5,972 nt of DNA from Elusimicrobiota bacterium (GCA_028871595.1 JAGWMT010000201.1:1-5972), one strand, 5' to 3'. Numbered from the stretch's first letter, positions 1 through 5,571 are shown. A program made the numbers and translations. The notes: generated by a model not told the origin, from the letters alone.

Positions 1-770
1 GTGTCCTTCAGGCTTTCGCCGTTCGGCGGCTGGACGTCGAACGACCGCCGCCAGATATGCACTTGGTCGTCGCCGTATTTTTTCGCCGTTTCGGCCTTGT
101 TGAGTCCTTGTAAATCGCCGTAGTGGCGTTCATTGAGGGCTTGATCCCTTTCCGTCGGAAGTCCCGGTTGGCCGACTTCGTCCAGGATGATTTTCAACGT
201 CTCCTGCGCGCGCTTCAAGACGGAGGTGAACGCTTGATCGAACTTGATCCCCTTGAGCTCTCGGCCGGCGCGGCGGGCTTCCTCGGCGCCCAGCGGCGTG
301 ATGTCGACATCCACCCATCCCGTGAACCGGTTCTCGAGATTCCACTGGGACTGACCGTGACGGACCAGAACGAGCTTTCCCATGGCGCTTAAACCCCCCT
401 TAGTTTCCGCGAGCATCTCGCGGATCGTCCGACGGAAGTCCTCGAGCGGCACCGGCTTCGGAAGGAAGCGGGAGCCCTCGGTGTCCGAGATCTCGGACAG
501 GATCAATTCCGGCGAGGCTTCCCCGCTCATGAACAGGATGGGGGTCAGCTTCGTGGCGTTGTTGCGGCGCAGCGACTCGAACAGATGGGCGCCGGTGTTG
601 CCCGGCATATGGTAGTCCAGGATGATCAAGTCGGGCTTGACCGCGCGGCACTTCTGCATGCCCTCGACGGGGTCGCCGGCGGATTCCACGGCGTGGCCCT
701 CGTGGGTGAGGACCTCGGTCAGGATGGAGACGATCTCGTAATCGTCGTCGATGATGAGGACGCGCGCCAT
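1..770 (-). CDS. gpmA: Response-regulator receiver domain fused in frame to phosphoglycerate mutase GpmA (3' end beyond window)
   Basis: Seen: one open frame of 256 codons from ATG 770 to the window edge, with no stop. Residues 1-124 form a complete receiver domain: acid pair D8/D9, phospho-acceptor D52 ([10 protein letters not shown]), S82 and K105 (LPKPVP). After a linker of about five residues (GGLSA) comes a second Met (residue 130, ATG at 383) that begins a typical GpmA: phosphohistidine motif [12 protein letters not shown] (R137, H138), FTGW, SVLKRA and LNERHYG (Glu 214). It is of the short subtype, lacking the long insertion before GESLKDT seen in E. coli GpmA. Known: GpmA interconverts 3- and 2-phosphoglycerate in cytosolic glycolysis via a phosphohistidine and 2,3-bisphosphoglycerate; receivers accept phosphate from histidine kinases. 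Inference: either a real fusion, or two adjacent genes joined by an indel in the G6 run at 394-399. Both domain identities are very secure; the fusion is not. The start at 770 follows a TATCAT box. Confidence 0.85.
   Translation of the reverse strand, partial: MARVLIIDDDYEIVSILTEVLTHEGHAVESAGDPVEGMQKCRAVKPDLIILDYHMPGNTGAHLFESLRRNNATKLTPILFMSGEASPELILSEISDTEGSRFLPKPVPLEDFRRTIREMLAETKGGLSAMGKLVLVRHGQSQWNLENRFTGWVDVDITPLGAEEARRAGRELKGIKFDQAFTSVLKRAQETLKIILDEVGQPGLPTERDQALNERHYGDLQGLNKAETAKKYGDDQVHIWRRSFDVQPPNGESLKD
381..401 (-). other. gpmA: Receiver/GpmA junction: G6 run, out-of-frame TAA, Shine-Dalgarno-like AAGGGG and GpmA ATG
   Basis: On the minus strand the junction reads AAG GGG GGT TTA AGC GCC ATG in the receiver frame. 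A TAA lies one base out of that frame (391-389), five bases before the GpmA ATG (383-381). With five G instead of six, the receiver would end at TAA as a normal 126-residue single-domain protein. GpmA would then start at 383 with AAGGGG as a ribosome-binding site about ten bases upstream. The arrangement looks like a two-gene boundary that a single base has merged. Confidence 0.7.
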
Positions 771-776
771 GGCGCG

Positions 777-782
777 ATGATA
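777..782 (-). promoter_or_regulatory. Putative -10 box of the receiver-GpmA gene (leaderless layout)
   Basis: TATCAT (5/6 match to TATAAT) ends six bases before the ATG at 770. A transcript starting the usual 6-7 bases after the box would begin at or next to the start codon. There is no Shine-Dalgarno sequence in the gap (CGCGCC). No recognisable -35 hexamer sits 17-18 bp upstream, so this is a weak call made mainly by analogy with the similar boxes at 4011 and 4488. Confidence 0.35.
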
Positions 783-791
783 GCTTTTTAG

Positions 792-816
792 ACGCGGCGT
801 CCGGTAGGCGGGGCGG
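792..816. repeat. 25-bp direct repeat, copy 1 (intergenic)
   Basis: Plus strand: ACGCGGCGTCCGGT, one variable base (A at 806), then GGCGGGGCGG. It matches 3040-3064 at 24 of 25 positions in the same orientation. This copy lies in the divergent spacer between the receiver-GpmA gene and the lipoprotein gene. Read on the minus strand it encodes PPTGRRV followed by a stop (TAA at 790-788), the same tail that ends the diguanylate cyclase, but it belongs to no recognisable gene here. Confidence 0.75.
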
Positions 817-825
817 GAGGGCGGA

Positions 826-855
826 TTAACTTCGCCGCGCGTTTTGTGGTAACCT
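826..855 (+). promoter_or_regulatory. Putative promoter of the lipoprotein gene (leaderless layout)
   Basis: TTAACT (826-831, 4/6 to TTGACA), an 18-bp spacer, then TAACCT (850-855, matching only TA...T of the consensus). The box ends six bases before ATG 862. No Shine-Dalgarno sequence precedes the gene, so a transcript starting at the ATG would explain the arrangement. The hexamers are poor; the support is the spacing shared with the promoters at 4011-4040 and 4488-4517. Confidence 0.35.
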
Positions 856-861
856 CCCTCG

Positions 862-2001
862 ATGCGCAAGACCCTCATCGCGCTCGCCCTCTTGGCCTGC
901 TCCTGCGCGGGTCCGTCCACGGCGGATCGAAAGGAGCTTGCCCGGCTGGAACGCCGCGACGATTTCGCGGCGGCGGTGGAGCGCATCCGCGCCGCGAAGG
1001 ATGAGTACGGCCCCTCGAATGAGGCGCTCTACGAGTTGGATCTCGCGCAAGCGTTGGCGGACGCGGGGCGCCGTCCGGAGGCCGATGCCGCCTTCGCGGC
1101 GGCCCAGGACCGCATGGAACGCCTTTGGACGATCAGCGTCTCGAAGCGGGCGGGCGCCGCTTTGGCCAATGAGAACGTGGACGACTTCCGGGGAGAGGAT
1201 TTCGAGCGGGCGCTCGCGTTCGTGCTCCGGGGCGTGAACCTGCTCGCGCTCGGGCGGCGCAACGAGGCCTTGATCGAAGCCAAGCGCGCGGAGATGTTCC
1301 TTGATCAACTCCGGGAGGACGCGCCCCGTGCGCGGAGCTATCGCGACGACGCCTTCGCGCATTGGCTCGCCGCCCGCCTCTACGAGGATCTTGGACAGGA
1401 CGACGACGCCCGCATCTCGGACGAAGCGGCGCAGCGCGCCTACCGCTCCTACGCCGCCGCGTATGGGACGAAGCCTCCGCCAGCTCCCGCCGGGGCGGGC
1501 CCGTCGGAATTGGTGCTGCTCGATCTTGACGGCACGGTTCCGCGGAAGGTGCGCAAGGCCGGAGACGGCGCTCTGGGCTTCGTCCTCAATACGTCCTATC
1601 CGGCCTATGAAAAGGAGGCGTCGGGGGACCCCGTCTGCGAGGTCTCGGTGGGGACGGTGTCCGTCGAGGCCCGGACGGCCGAGGACGCCGCGGCGATCGC
1701 GGCACGCGCGTTGGATGAGCGCCTCGGAGACCTGAAGGCGCGGTCGGTCCTGCGCGCGACCCTGAAGCTGGCCGGCACGGTCACCGGGGTCAACTCCGTG
1801 GACTCGGAGTTCGCCGACGTGCGCGCCTGGGCGACCCTGCCCGCGCGCATCCGCGTCGCCCGACTCCGGGTCCCCGCCGGGGAAGGTCGCGCGCGACTGC
1901 GCTGCCTGGACGCGTCGGGACGCGCGCGGGAAGACCGTGAATTGTCCTTCACGGCGGCGCCGGGCGGCCGGGCCTGGCTCATCGTGCGAACGACGCGCTA
2001 G
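862..2001 (+). CDS. TPR-type lipoprotein, COG3014-like
   Basis: 379 residues. Seen: a very short lipoprotein signal (MRK, hydrophobic core, LLAC with C13 as the likely lipidated cysteine; C15 is an alternative). An alpha-helical, TPR-like region spans about residues 26-200, including the block [26 protein letters not shown] (107-132) and an [10 protein letters not shown] helix. A proline-rich linker (205-214) leads to a C-terminal domain starting [15 protein letters not shown] (216-230) and containing [24 protein letters not shown] (317-340). From memory, these blocks resemble the uncharacterised COG3014 lipoproteins, whose C-terminal half has a similar 'D.RsW.tLPa.i..arl.lpaG' stretch. Known: members are predicted envelope lipoproteins of unknown function. 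Its neighbours face away (divergent receiver-GpmA) or converge (barrel gene, 6-bp gap), so it appears monocistronic. There is no clear ribosome-binding site before the ATG; see the promoter at 826-855. Confidence 0.8.
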   Translation: MRKTLIALALLACSCAGPSTADRKELARLERRDDFAAAVERIRAAKDEYGPSNEALYELDLAQALADAGRRPEADAAFAAAQDRMERLWTISVSKRAGAALANENVDDFRGEDFERALAFVLRGVNLLALGRRNEALIEAKRAEMFLDQLREDAPRARSYRDDAFAHWLAARLYEDLGQDDDARISDEAAQRAYRSYAAAYGTKPPPAPAGAGPSELVLLDLDGTVPRKVRKAGDGALGFVLNTSYPAYEKEASGDPVCEVSVGTVSVEARTAEDAAAIAARALDERLGDLKARSVLRATLKLAGTVTGVNSVDSEFADVRAWATLPARIRVARLRVPAGEGRARLRCLDASGRAREDRELSFTAAPGGRAWLIVRTTR

Positions 2002-2007
2002 GCGCGT

Positions 2008-2961
2008 TCAGCGAGAGGCGGCGGCGCCCGGCCCCCAGTGGTGCGTCCATGTGATCGCGTGAGTCGAGGCGAAGTTCGGGATGAACGTGACCGTGTACCC
2101 GATCCCCCACGGGCGGTAATTCGTCGCCAGATAGACGGCGCCGAAGCCGGGAGTGCCGGTGAGCGTGTGATGGAACGAGCGGCTCACGCCGTTCTGAACG
2201 ACGACGTAGTCGTAGCCCGCCTCCTGTCCCGCGAAGCCCTGCCCGACCAGGATCCCGGGCATGACGCGCAGTTCCTTGAACAGCAGGAAGTCGAACGAGA
2301 TTCCGCCCACGACGCCCGGGTAGCTGCGGCGGAACTTGACGGACTCGTCCTGGGAGATCGTCGCGTTGTTCGGGTTCACGAAGGTGTGGTTGAAGTTGAA
2401 CTGCTGCCAGCCCTCGAAGACGCCGAGCGAGATCGGCATCCGGAAGCCCTTCGGATTATCGTAAGGGTCCCACGTCGCCATCGCGCCGACGACGGTCCCG
2501 TCCATCCCGGAAAAATTGCCGCCGGCGAACCCGGCGCCGTTGGTGGAGCCGGTGAAGGCCGTCGTCGGGGCCAGACCGCTCACTTCGGCCCCGAGATCGA
2601 CGGTCCCTCCGCGCGCCATGCCGAAAAAGGCCTGCGCGCCCCAGTGGGAGGAGAACTCGTACTGGATCGCCGCCGACCCTCCGTACCCTGACACCGATGG
2701 CAGGGAGCCGTTGCCTCCGACCGCGCCGCCGCCGTTCGTGCAGCAGCTCCCGTCGCTCAGGATATTGTCCGTTTTCCAAGCGAACGGCGACACCGCCACG
2801 CCCCAACGGCGGCCGGTCATGTCGTGCATCCCGGCGACGGGCAGGATGGCGCTGCCCAGGGGGTCCGAGGCGGCCTGAGACAGCTTGGTTCCGCCTCCAT
2901 CGGCATGGGCCATTGAGACGGCGAACACGGCCGCTGCGAAAATGCGCGCGAGGGTTTTCAA
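2008..2961 (-). CDS. Secreted protein, probable outer-membrane beta-barrel (unrecognised family)
   Basis: 317 residues from a TTG start at 2961. TTG was chosen because a GGAG box (2968-2971) sits six bases upstream and the product then begins with a clean signal peptide (MKTLARIFAAAVFAVSMAHA, cleavage predicted after residue 20). The mature part is rich in Gly, aromatic residues and alternating hydrophobic strands (about 52-62, 94-117, 156-165, 173-190, 215-241, 272-298), with Gly/Asn/Ser-rich loops. That fits an outer-membrane barrel. Strand 302-309 ends HHW, but a polar tail GPGAAASR follows, so the usual C-terminal aromatic residue is missing. A vicinal cysteine pair (C73, C74) lies in a Gly-rich loop. 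I do not recognise the family. A strong promoter with an overlapping palindrome drives it, so its expression is probably controlled. Alternative: a soluble periplasmic beta-rich protein. Confidence 0.8.
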   Translation of the reverse strand: MKTLARIFAAAVFAVSMAHADGGGTKLSQAASDPLGSAILPVAGMHDMTGRRWGVAVSPFAWKTDNILSDGSCCTNGGGAVGGNGSLPSVSGYGGSAAIQYEFSSHWGAQAFFGMARGGTVDLGAEVSGLAPTTAFTGSTNGAGFAGGNFSGMDGTVVGAMATWDPYDNPKGFRMPISLGVFEGWQQFNFNHTFVNPNNATISQDESVKFRRSYPGVVGGISFDFLLFKELRVMPGILVGQGFAGQEAGYDYVVVQNGVSRSFHHTLTGTPGFGAVYLATNYRPWGIGYTVTFIPNFASTHAITWTHHWGPGAAASR

Positions 2962-2967
2962 TGAATT

Positions 2968-2972
2968 CTCCA
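2968..2972 (-). promoter_or_regulatory. Ribosome-binding site deciding the TTG start at 2961
   Basis: On the minus strand TGGAG is followed by six bases (AATTCA) and TTG. No ATG or GTG in this frame gives a comparable arrangement. This is the best Shine-Dalgarno sequence in the window; most other starts lack one. Confidence 0.75.
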
Positions 2973-2978
2973 GGACAA

Positions 2979-3000
2979 TAAAATAACTTTAGTTATTTTA
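2979..3000. promoter_or_regulatory. Perfect 10+10 bp palindrome, probable repressor operator
   Basis: Arms TAAAATAACT (2979-2988) and AGTTATTTTA (2991-3000) are exact inverse complements around a TT centre. The site covers the -10 box of the 2961 promoter and extends to the expected transcription start near 2988, the classical position for a repressor that blocks RNA polymerase. The island is AT-rich inside GC-rich DNA. The same sequence could fold as a hairpin at the 5' end of the mRNA, but an AT-only stem is weak. I do not recognise the regulator; no DNA-binding regulator gene lies in the window. Confidence 0.7.
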
Positions 3001-3024
3001 CTGGTTGAAGAGAATTTTTGTCAA
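2995..3024 (-). promoter_or_regulatory. Sigma-70-type promoter of the barrel gene
   Basis: On the minus strand a perfect TTGACA (3024-3019) is followed by an 18-bp spacer and TAAAAT (3000-2995, 5/6 match). Start of transcription is expected near 2988, giving a leader of about 27 bases that contains the GGAG box. The -35 hexamer lies only 11 bp past the stop codon of the diguanylate cyclase gene, so the barrel gene is its own transcription unit. This is the closest match to consensus in the window. Confidence 0.8.
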
Positions 3025-3035
3025 CGTCCCGCCGC

Positions 3036-4004
3036 CTAAACGCGGCGTCCGGTCGGCGGGGCGGCGAAGGCGCGCGCGATCTCGGCGCCGCGCAGACGCA
3101 CGCCCGAGCGGCCCGACTTCATCTTGAACATGGCCGCGTCGGCCTTGCGCACCAAGGCGGAGACGTCGCCGCCCGCCGGCAGCTGCGCGACGCCCCAACT
3201 GGTGGAGACGCCGTCAATGGATAAAGTGGTTTTCGCGGCGTTCGCCACGCGGCGGGCGACGCGCACCGCGCCGGGGCCGCCGGTCTCGGGCATGAGCACG
3301 ACGAACTCGTCGCCGCCGTAGCGGAACGCGGCGTCCACTTCCTTGCGGATGTTGTCGTTGAGCGACGCGGCGAACGCGCGCAGGATGCGGTCGCCTTCCA
3401 GATGGCCGAGGCGGTCGTTGACCTGCTTGAAGCCGTCCAGATCGAAAAGGATCATCGAGAGCTTGCGCTTCTGGCGCAGGGCGCGGCTGGCCTCCTCGCG
3501 GAGACGGTCGTGGAAGTGGCGCTGGTTGTAGAGGCCCGTGAGATCGTCGGTGCGGGAGAGCTCGCGCAGCTTCTGCTCCAGGATCACCCGGTCGGTGACG
3601 TCCTTGCCGATGCCGAGCGTGCCGATCACCCGGCCGCGGGCGTCCTTGAGGAAGGAGGCCGACAGGCTGACGTGGAGGACGCGCTCCCCGGAGGCCTTCA
3701 TCTTCATCTCGTGGTTCTGCACGCGGCCGTCGGGGCTGGCGCGCAGCAGGCGCATGACCTCTTCGGCCGCCGCGCGGCCGTCCAGGTAGAAATCGTGGCA
3801 GGGACGGCCGACCATCTTGTCGGCGGGGGTGCCCAGCATGGCCTCCGCGCCCGGGGAGAAATACATGATGCGGCCGCGGATGTCCGTGGTGCAGATCAAA
3901 TCGCCGGAGGAGGCCACGATGGCCTCGAAGTACTCCTTCACCCGGATGAAATCCGTGGAGAGGGCGATCAGCGGACCGCGGGTATTCTGGATGCTGAGGG
4001 GCAT
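3036..4004 (-). CDS. PAS-GGDEF diguanylate cyclase
   Basis: 322 residues. A PAS domain occupies about 22-140 (FEAIVASSGDLICTTDIRGRI, FSPGAEAMLG, then GTLGIGKDVTDR at its end). A short helical linker leads to a GGDEF domain from about 150: SRTDDLTGLYNQRHF, metal-binding FDLDGFK (D188), substrate-side N196, and the intact signature RYGGDEF (GGDEF at 230-234). Known: such enzymes join two GTP into c-di-GMP, and a PAS sensor usually sets their activity. There is no signal peptide or membrane segment, so it should be cytosolic. The product-inhibition site RxxD, expected just before the signature, reads KEVD (221-224); the Arg is one residue displaced, so feedback inhibition may be weak or absent. 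The start at 4004 has no ribosome-binding site but a promoter ending six bases upstream. The neighbouring receiver gene suggests joint signalling. Confidence 0.95.
   Translation of the reverse strand: MPLSIQNTRGPLIALSTDFIRVKEYFEAIVASSGDLICTTDIRGRIMYFSPGAEAMLGTPADKMVGRPCHDFYLDGRAAAEEVMRLLRASPDGRVQNHEMKMKASGERVLHVSLSASFLKDARGRVIGTLGIGKDVTDRVILEQKLRELSRTDDLTGLYNQRHFHDRLREEASRALRQKRKLSMILFDLDGFKQVNDRLGHLEGDRILRAFAASLNDNIRKEVDAAFRYGGDEFVVLMPETGGPGAVRVARRVANAAKTTLSIDGVSTSWGVAQLPAGGDVSALVRKADAAMFKMKSGRSGVRLRGAEIARAFAAPPTGRRV
3040..3064. repeat. 25-bp direct repeat, copy 2 (3' end of the cyclase gene)
   Basis: Same sequence as 792-816 except C instead of A at 3054. Here it encodes the last residues of the diguanylate cyclase (APPTGRRV), whose stop codon is TAG at 3038-3036. 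The match does not continue convincingly on either side. Confidence 0.75.
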
Positions 4005-4010
4005 GTCGCT

Positions 4011-4040
4011 AATGTAACACTCCCGCCGCCCTCGTGTCAG
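4011..4040 (-). promoter_or_regulatory. Promoter of the diguanylate cyclase gene (leaderless layout)
   Basis: On the minus strand CTGACA (4040-4035, 5/6 match), an 18-bp spacer, TACATT (4016-4011, 4/6 match), then six bases and the ATG at 4004. Transcription would start at or within a base of the start codon. It lies wholly in the 80-bp gap after the receiver gene, which suggests that the cyclase is transcribed on its own. Confidence 0.55.
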
Positions 4041-4063
4041 GGGCTTGGGGCCCGTCGGGAGGG

Positions 4064-4077
4064 GGGCCTAAAGGCCC
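4064..4077 (-). terminator. Weak hairpin after the receiver gene, possible terminator
   Basis: GGGCCT and AGGCCC are inverse complements around two central bases, giving a 5-bp GC stem with a four-base loop. The hairpin starts seven bases after the receiver stop codon (4087-4085). No T-tract follows, so an intrinsic terminator of the standard type is not shown. Its position just before the cyclase promoter fits a transcription-unit boundary. Confidence 0.25.
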
Positions 4078-4084
4078 ATGACGC

Positions 4085-4489
4085 TCAGGCCGATTTCTTG
4101 CGGTTCTCGATCGCGGTCAAGGTCGAGTCGATCTTGGCCTTCAGCGCGTCGGGCTCGACCGGCTTGACCAGGTAGCCGACGGCGCCGAACAGCAGCGCGT
4201 CCTGGAGGGTGCCGGCGTCGGCCAGGCCCGAGACCATGACGATCGGGATGTCGGAGGTCTTGCGGTCGGCGCGCAGCTCGCGGGTCAGGCTGATGCCGTC
4301 CTGGTCGGGCATCATGATGTCCATCAGGATCAGGTCCGGGCGCAGGAGGGTGATGGACTCCTTGGCCGAGCGCGCGTTGGAGGCGATCTGCACGTCGTAG
4401 CCCATCAGCTTCAAGGCGTGCTCGTAGAACTCGCACACCGAGGCGTCGTCGTCCACGGCCAAAATCCGTTTCTTCGCCACCGCGCCCAT
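4085..4489 (-). CDS. Stand-alone response-regulator receiver protein
   Basis: 134 residues from ATG 4489, a receiver domain only (CheY/Spo0F type), without an output domain. Numbered from this ATG: acid pair D13/D14 (ILAVDDD), phospho-acceptor D57 (LILMDIMMP), S87 and K109 (YLVKPVEPDAL), all present, so phosphorylation is expected. Two other starts are possible. An upstream ATG at 4510 would add seven residues and lies inside mauE. GTG at 4480 gives MAKKRILAVDDD, the most family-like N-terminus, and lies seven bases after a perfect TATAAT. The ATG at 4489 overlaps the mauE stop as TAATG, which allows translational coupling, so the gene may be expressed both ways. Its partner kinase is not in the window. 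The next gene downstream is a diguanylate cyclase, a plausible but unproven output. It differs from the receiver at 384-770 in sequence. Confidence 0.93.
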   Translation of the reverse strand: MGAVAKKRILAVDDDASVCEFYEHALKLMGYDVQIASNARSAKESITLLRPDLILMDIMMPDQDGISLTRELRADRKTSDIPIVMVSGLADAGTLQDALLFGAVGYLVKPVEPDALKAKIDSTLTAIENRKKSA

Positions 4490-4517
4490 TATAGCCCCCG
4501 TTCCGACCAACTGTCCA
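4488..4517 (-). promoter_or_regulatory. Promoter of the receiver gene, inside the 3' end of the mauE-like gene
   Basis: On the minus strand TGGACA (4517-4512, 5/6 match), an 18-bp spacer and a perfect TATAAT (4493-4488). The -10 box itself contains the mauE stop codon TAA (4491-4489) and the first two bases of the overlapping ATG. Transcription would begin about 4481-4480, after that ATG and at the GTG codon 4480, so this promoter would yield a leaderless GTG-started receiver. Confidence 0.6.
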
Positions 4518-4941
4518 GGCTTACCGGACCGGAGCCGCCGCGGTAGGCCGCCCAGAGGAGGCCCAGCATGGTGGAGTCGAACATCAAGGCTTGGACCGGC
4601 GTGAAGTGCAGGGCGTCGCCGAAACAGCCGCAGTTCGGCAGCGCGATGCCGCGCGCGACGACCGAGAGCAGCGCCGTCAGGAAAAGTCCGAACATGGCGC
4701 CCGCGACGGTGACGACGGTGCGCCCGCCGACGCCCAGCACCAGCGCCCAGCCGACGAGCAGCTCCAGCCAGGGCAGGAGGCCGGCCATCGGCAAAGTCAT
4801 GGCGGTCGGGATCACGTTGTAGGCGTCGATGATCAGGGCGAACTCCTCGGCCGGAGAACCGGCCTTGGAGGCGCCGGCGTAGATGAGAACGCCGCCGACG
4901 ATCAGGCGGGCGGCGAGGGTCAGGAGATCGCGCGTCTTCAT
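4489..4941 (-). CDS. MauE/DoxX-like redox-associated membrane protein
   Basis: 150 residues with about four hydrophobic segments (roughly 6-22, 50-71, 75-97, 116-132). The first carries the RLIVGGVLIYAGASKAGSP pattern typical of DoxX/MauE proteins (a helix ending in AGxxKxxxP). The motif LPNCGCFGD (C104 and C106) is the paired-cysteine signature of the MauE branch. Known: MauE supports disulfide formation in methylamine dehydrogenase maturation, and relatives are often encoded beside thioredoxin-fold proteins. Inference: here it exchanges electrons with the DsbA-like protein encoded immediately upstream, much as DsbB or VKOR serves DsbA. ATG 4941 overlaps the upstream stop as ATGA, strong evidence for one operon and for this start. 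The reading frame is open far upstream through the dsbA-like gene, but that extension is antisense-like noise without domain sense. Family placement is good; the biochemical role is inferred. Confidence 0.88.
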   Translation of the reverse strand: MKTRDLLTLAARLIVGGVLIYAGASKAGSPAEEFALIIDAYNVIPTAMTLPMAGLLPWLELLVGWALVLGVGGRTVVTVAGAMFGLFLTALLSVVARGIALPNCGCFGDALHFTPVQALMFDSTMLGLLWAAYRGGSGPVSLDSWSERGL

Positions 4942-5561
4942 TTCTTGAGCTCCCGGTCGATGTAAAGGGTCCCGACCTCGGCCAGCTGCTTGCCGCCCAC
5001 GAAGCGCCGCCCGTTGATGAAGAACGTCGGCGTCGAGCCGACCCAGGCGTTGTCGCCGTCCTTCATGTCGGAGGCCACCGCGGCGGCAGCGTCCGCGCTT
5101 TGGCGGCAGGCCTCCCACGCGGGCATGTCCAGTTTCGCGTCCCGGGCGTAGCCGGTCAGGAAGGCGTCGGCCTTCTCGTTGGTCCACTCCTCCTGATGAT
5201 CGTACAGGCGGTCGTGGTATTCCCAGAATTTTCCTTGCCGGCCGGCGCACTCGGCGGCGGCCGCGGCGGGCCGCGCCCACTGATGCATGCGCAGGGGGAA
5301 GTGCTTGAAGATGAAGCGGATCTTGTCGCCGTACACGACGAAGAGCTGGCGCACGGTGGGCTCGGCGTAGCGGCAGGCCGGGCATTGGAAATCGGAGAAC
5401 TCGGCGATTTGGACCTTCGCGTCCGCGGGGCCCTTCTCGCGGAAGTCCGGCGCGACGGTGGAGAACGGCTTGTGGACCCGTCCTCCCGCCAGGACGGACA
5501 GGACGGTGAGGGCGAAGACGAGAGCGTAGGAGGCGAGACGCCGGGAAAATTTGTCGCGCAT
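4938..5561 (-). CDS. DsbA-like thioredoxin-fold thiol-disulfide protein, membrane-anchored or secreted
   Basis: 207 residues. N-terminal MRDKFSRR and a hydrophobic stretch (11-26) form a signal peptide or signal anchor without a clear cleavage site or lipobox, so the protein acts outside the cytoplasmic membrane. The thioredoxin-fold domain (about 38-205) has the active site FSDFQCPACRYAEP (C60, C63; CPAC), the inserted helical region 100-165, and the cis-proline loop STPTFFING (P178). It fits the Thioredoxin_4/DsbA-like family seen beside VKOR or MauE partners. Two further cysteines, C105 and C152, lie in the helical domain. Known: members oxidise or isomerise cysteines of exported proteins. 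It is first in an operon with the mauE-like gene (ATGA overlap). Which exported proteins it serves is unknown; the barrel protein at 2008-2961 has a cysteine pair, but no direct link is shown. A TATAAT box lies ten bases upstream of the ATG. Confidence 0.92.
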   Translation of the reverse strand: MRDKFSRRLASYALVFALTVLSVLAGGRVHKPFSTVAPDFREKGPADAKVQIAEFSDFQCPACRYAEPTVRQLFVVYGDKIRFIFKHFPLRMHQWARPAAAAAECAGRQGKFWEYHDRLYDHQEEWTNEKADAFLTGYARDAKLDMPAWEACRQSADAAAAVASDMKDGDNAWVGSTPTFFINGRRFVGGKQLAEVGTLYIDRELKK

Positions 5562-5571
5562 GTCGGTCCCT

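Noticed and set aside
788..816. Possible pseudogene remnant encoding PPTGRRV-stop upstream of the receiver-GpmA gene
   Set aside because: Only about eight codons match the cyclase tail and nothing upstream in that frame resembles a GGDEF domain, so it is listed as a repeat and not as a broken gene.
826..1362. Minus-strand frame of 178 codons opposite the lipoprotein gene
   Set aside because: No signal, domain or start context; the plus-strand product matches a known family over its full length.
2002..2007. A bidirectional terminator between the convergent genes
   Set aside because: Only 6 bp separate the stop codons and no stem with a T-tract is visible there.
2038..2691. Plus-strand frame of 217 codons opposite the barrel gene
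   Set aside because: Low-complexity Arg/Gly/Ala/Glu composition and no domain; the minus strand has a signal peptide, ribosome-binding site and strong promoter.
3402..4175. Plus-strand frame of 257 codons opposite the diguanylate cyclase
   Set aside because: It mirrors codon positions of the PAS-GGDEF gene in GC-rich DNA, has no recognisable domain and crosses into the receiver gene.
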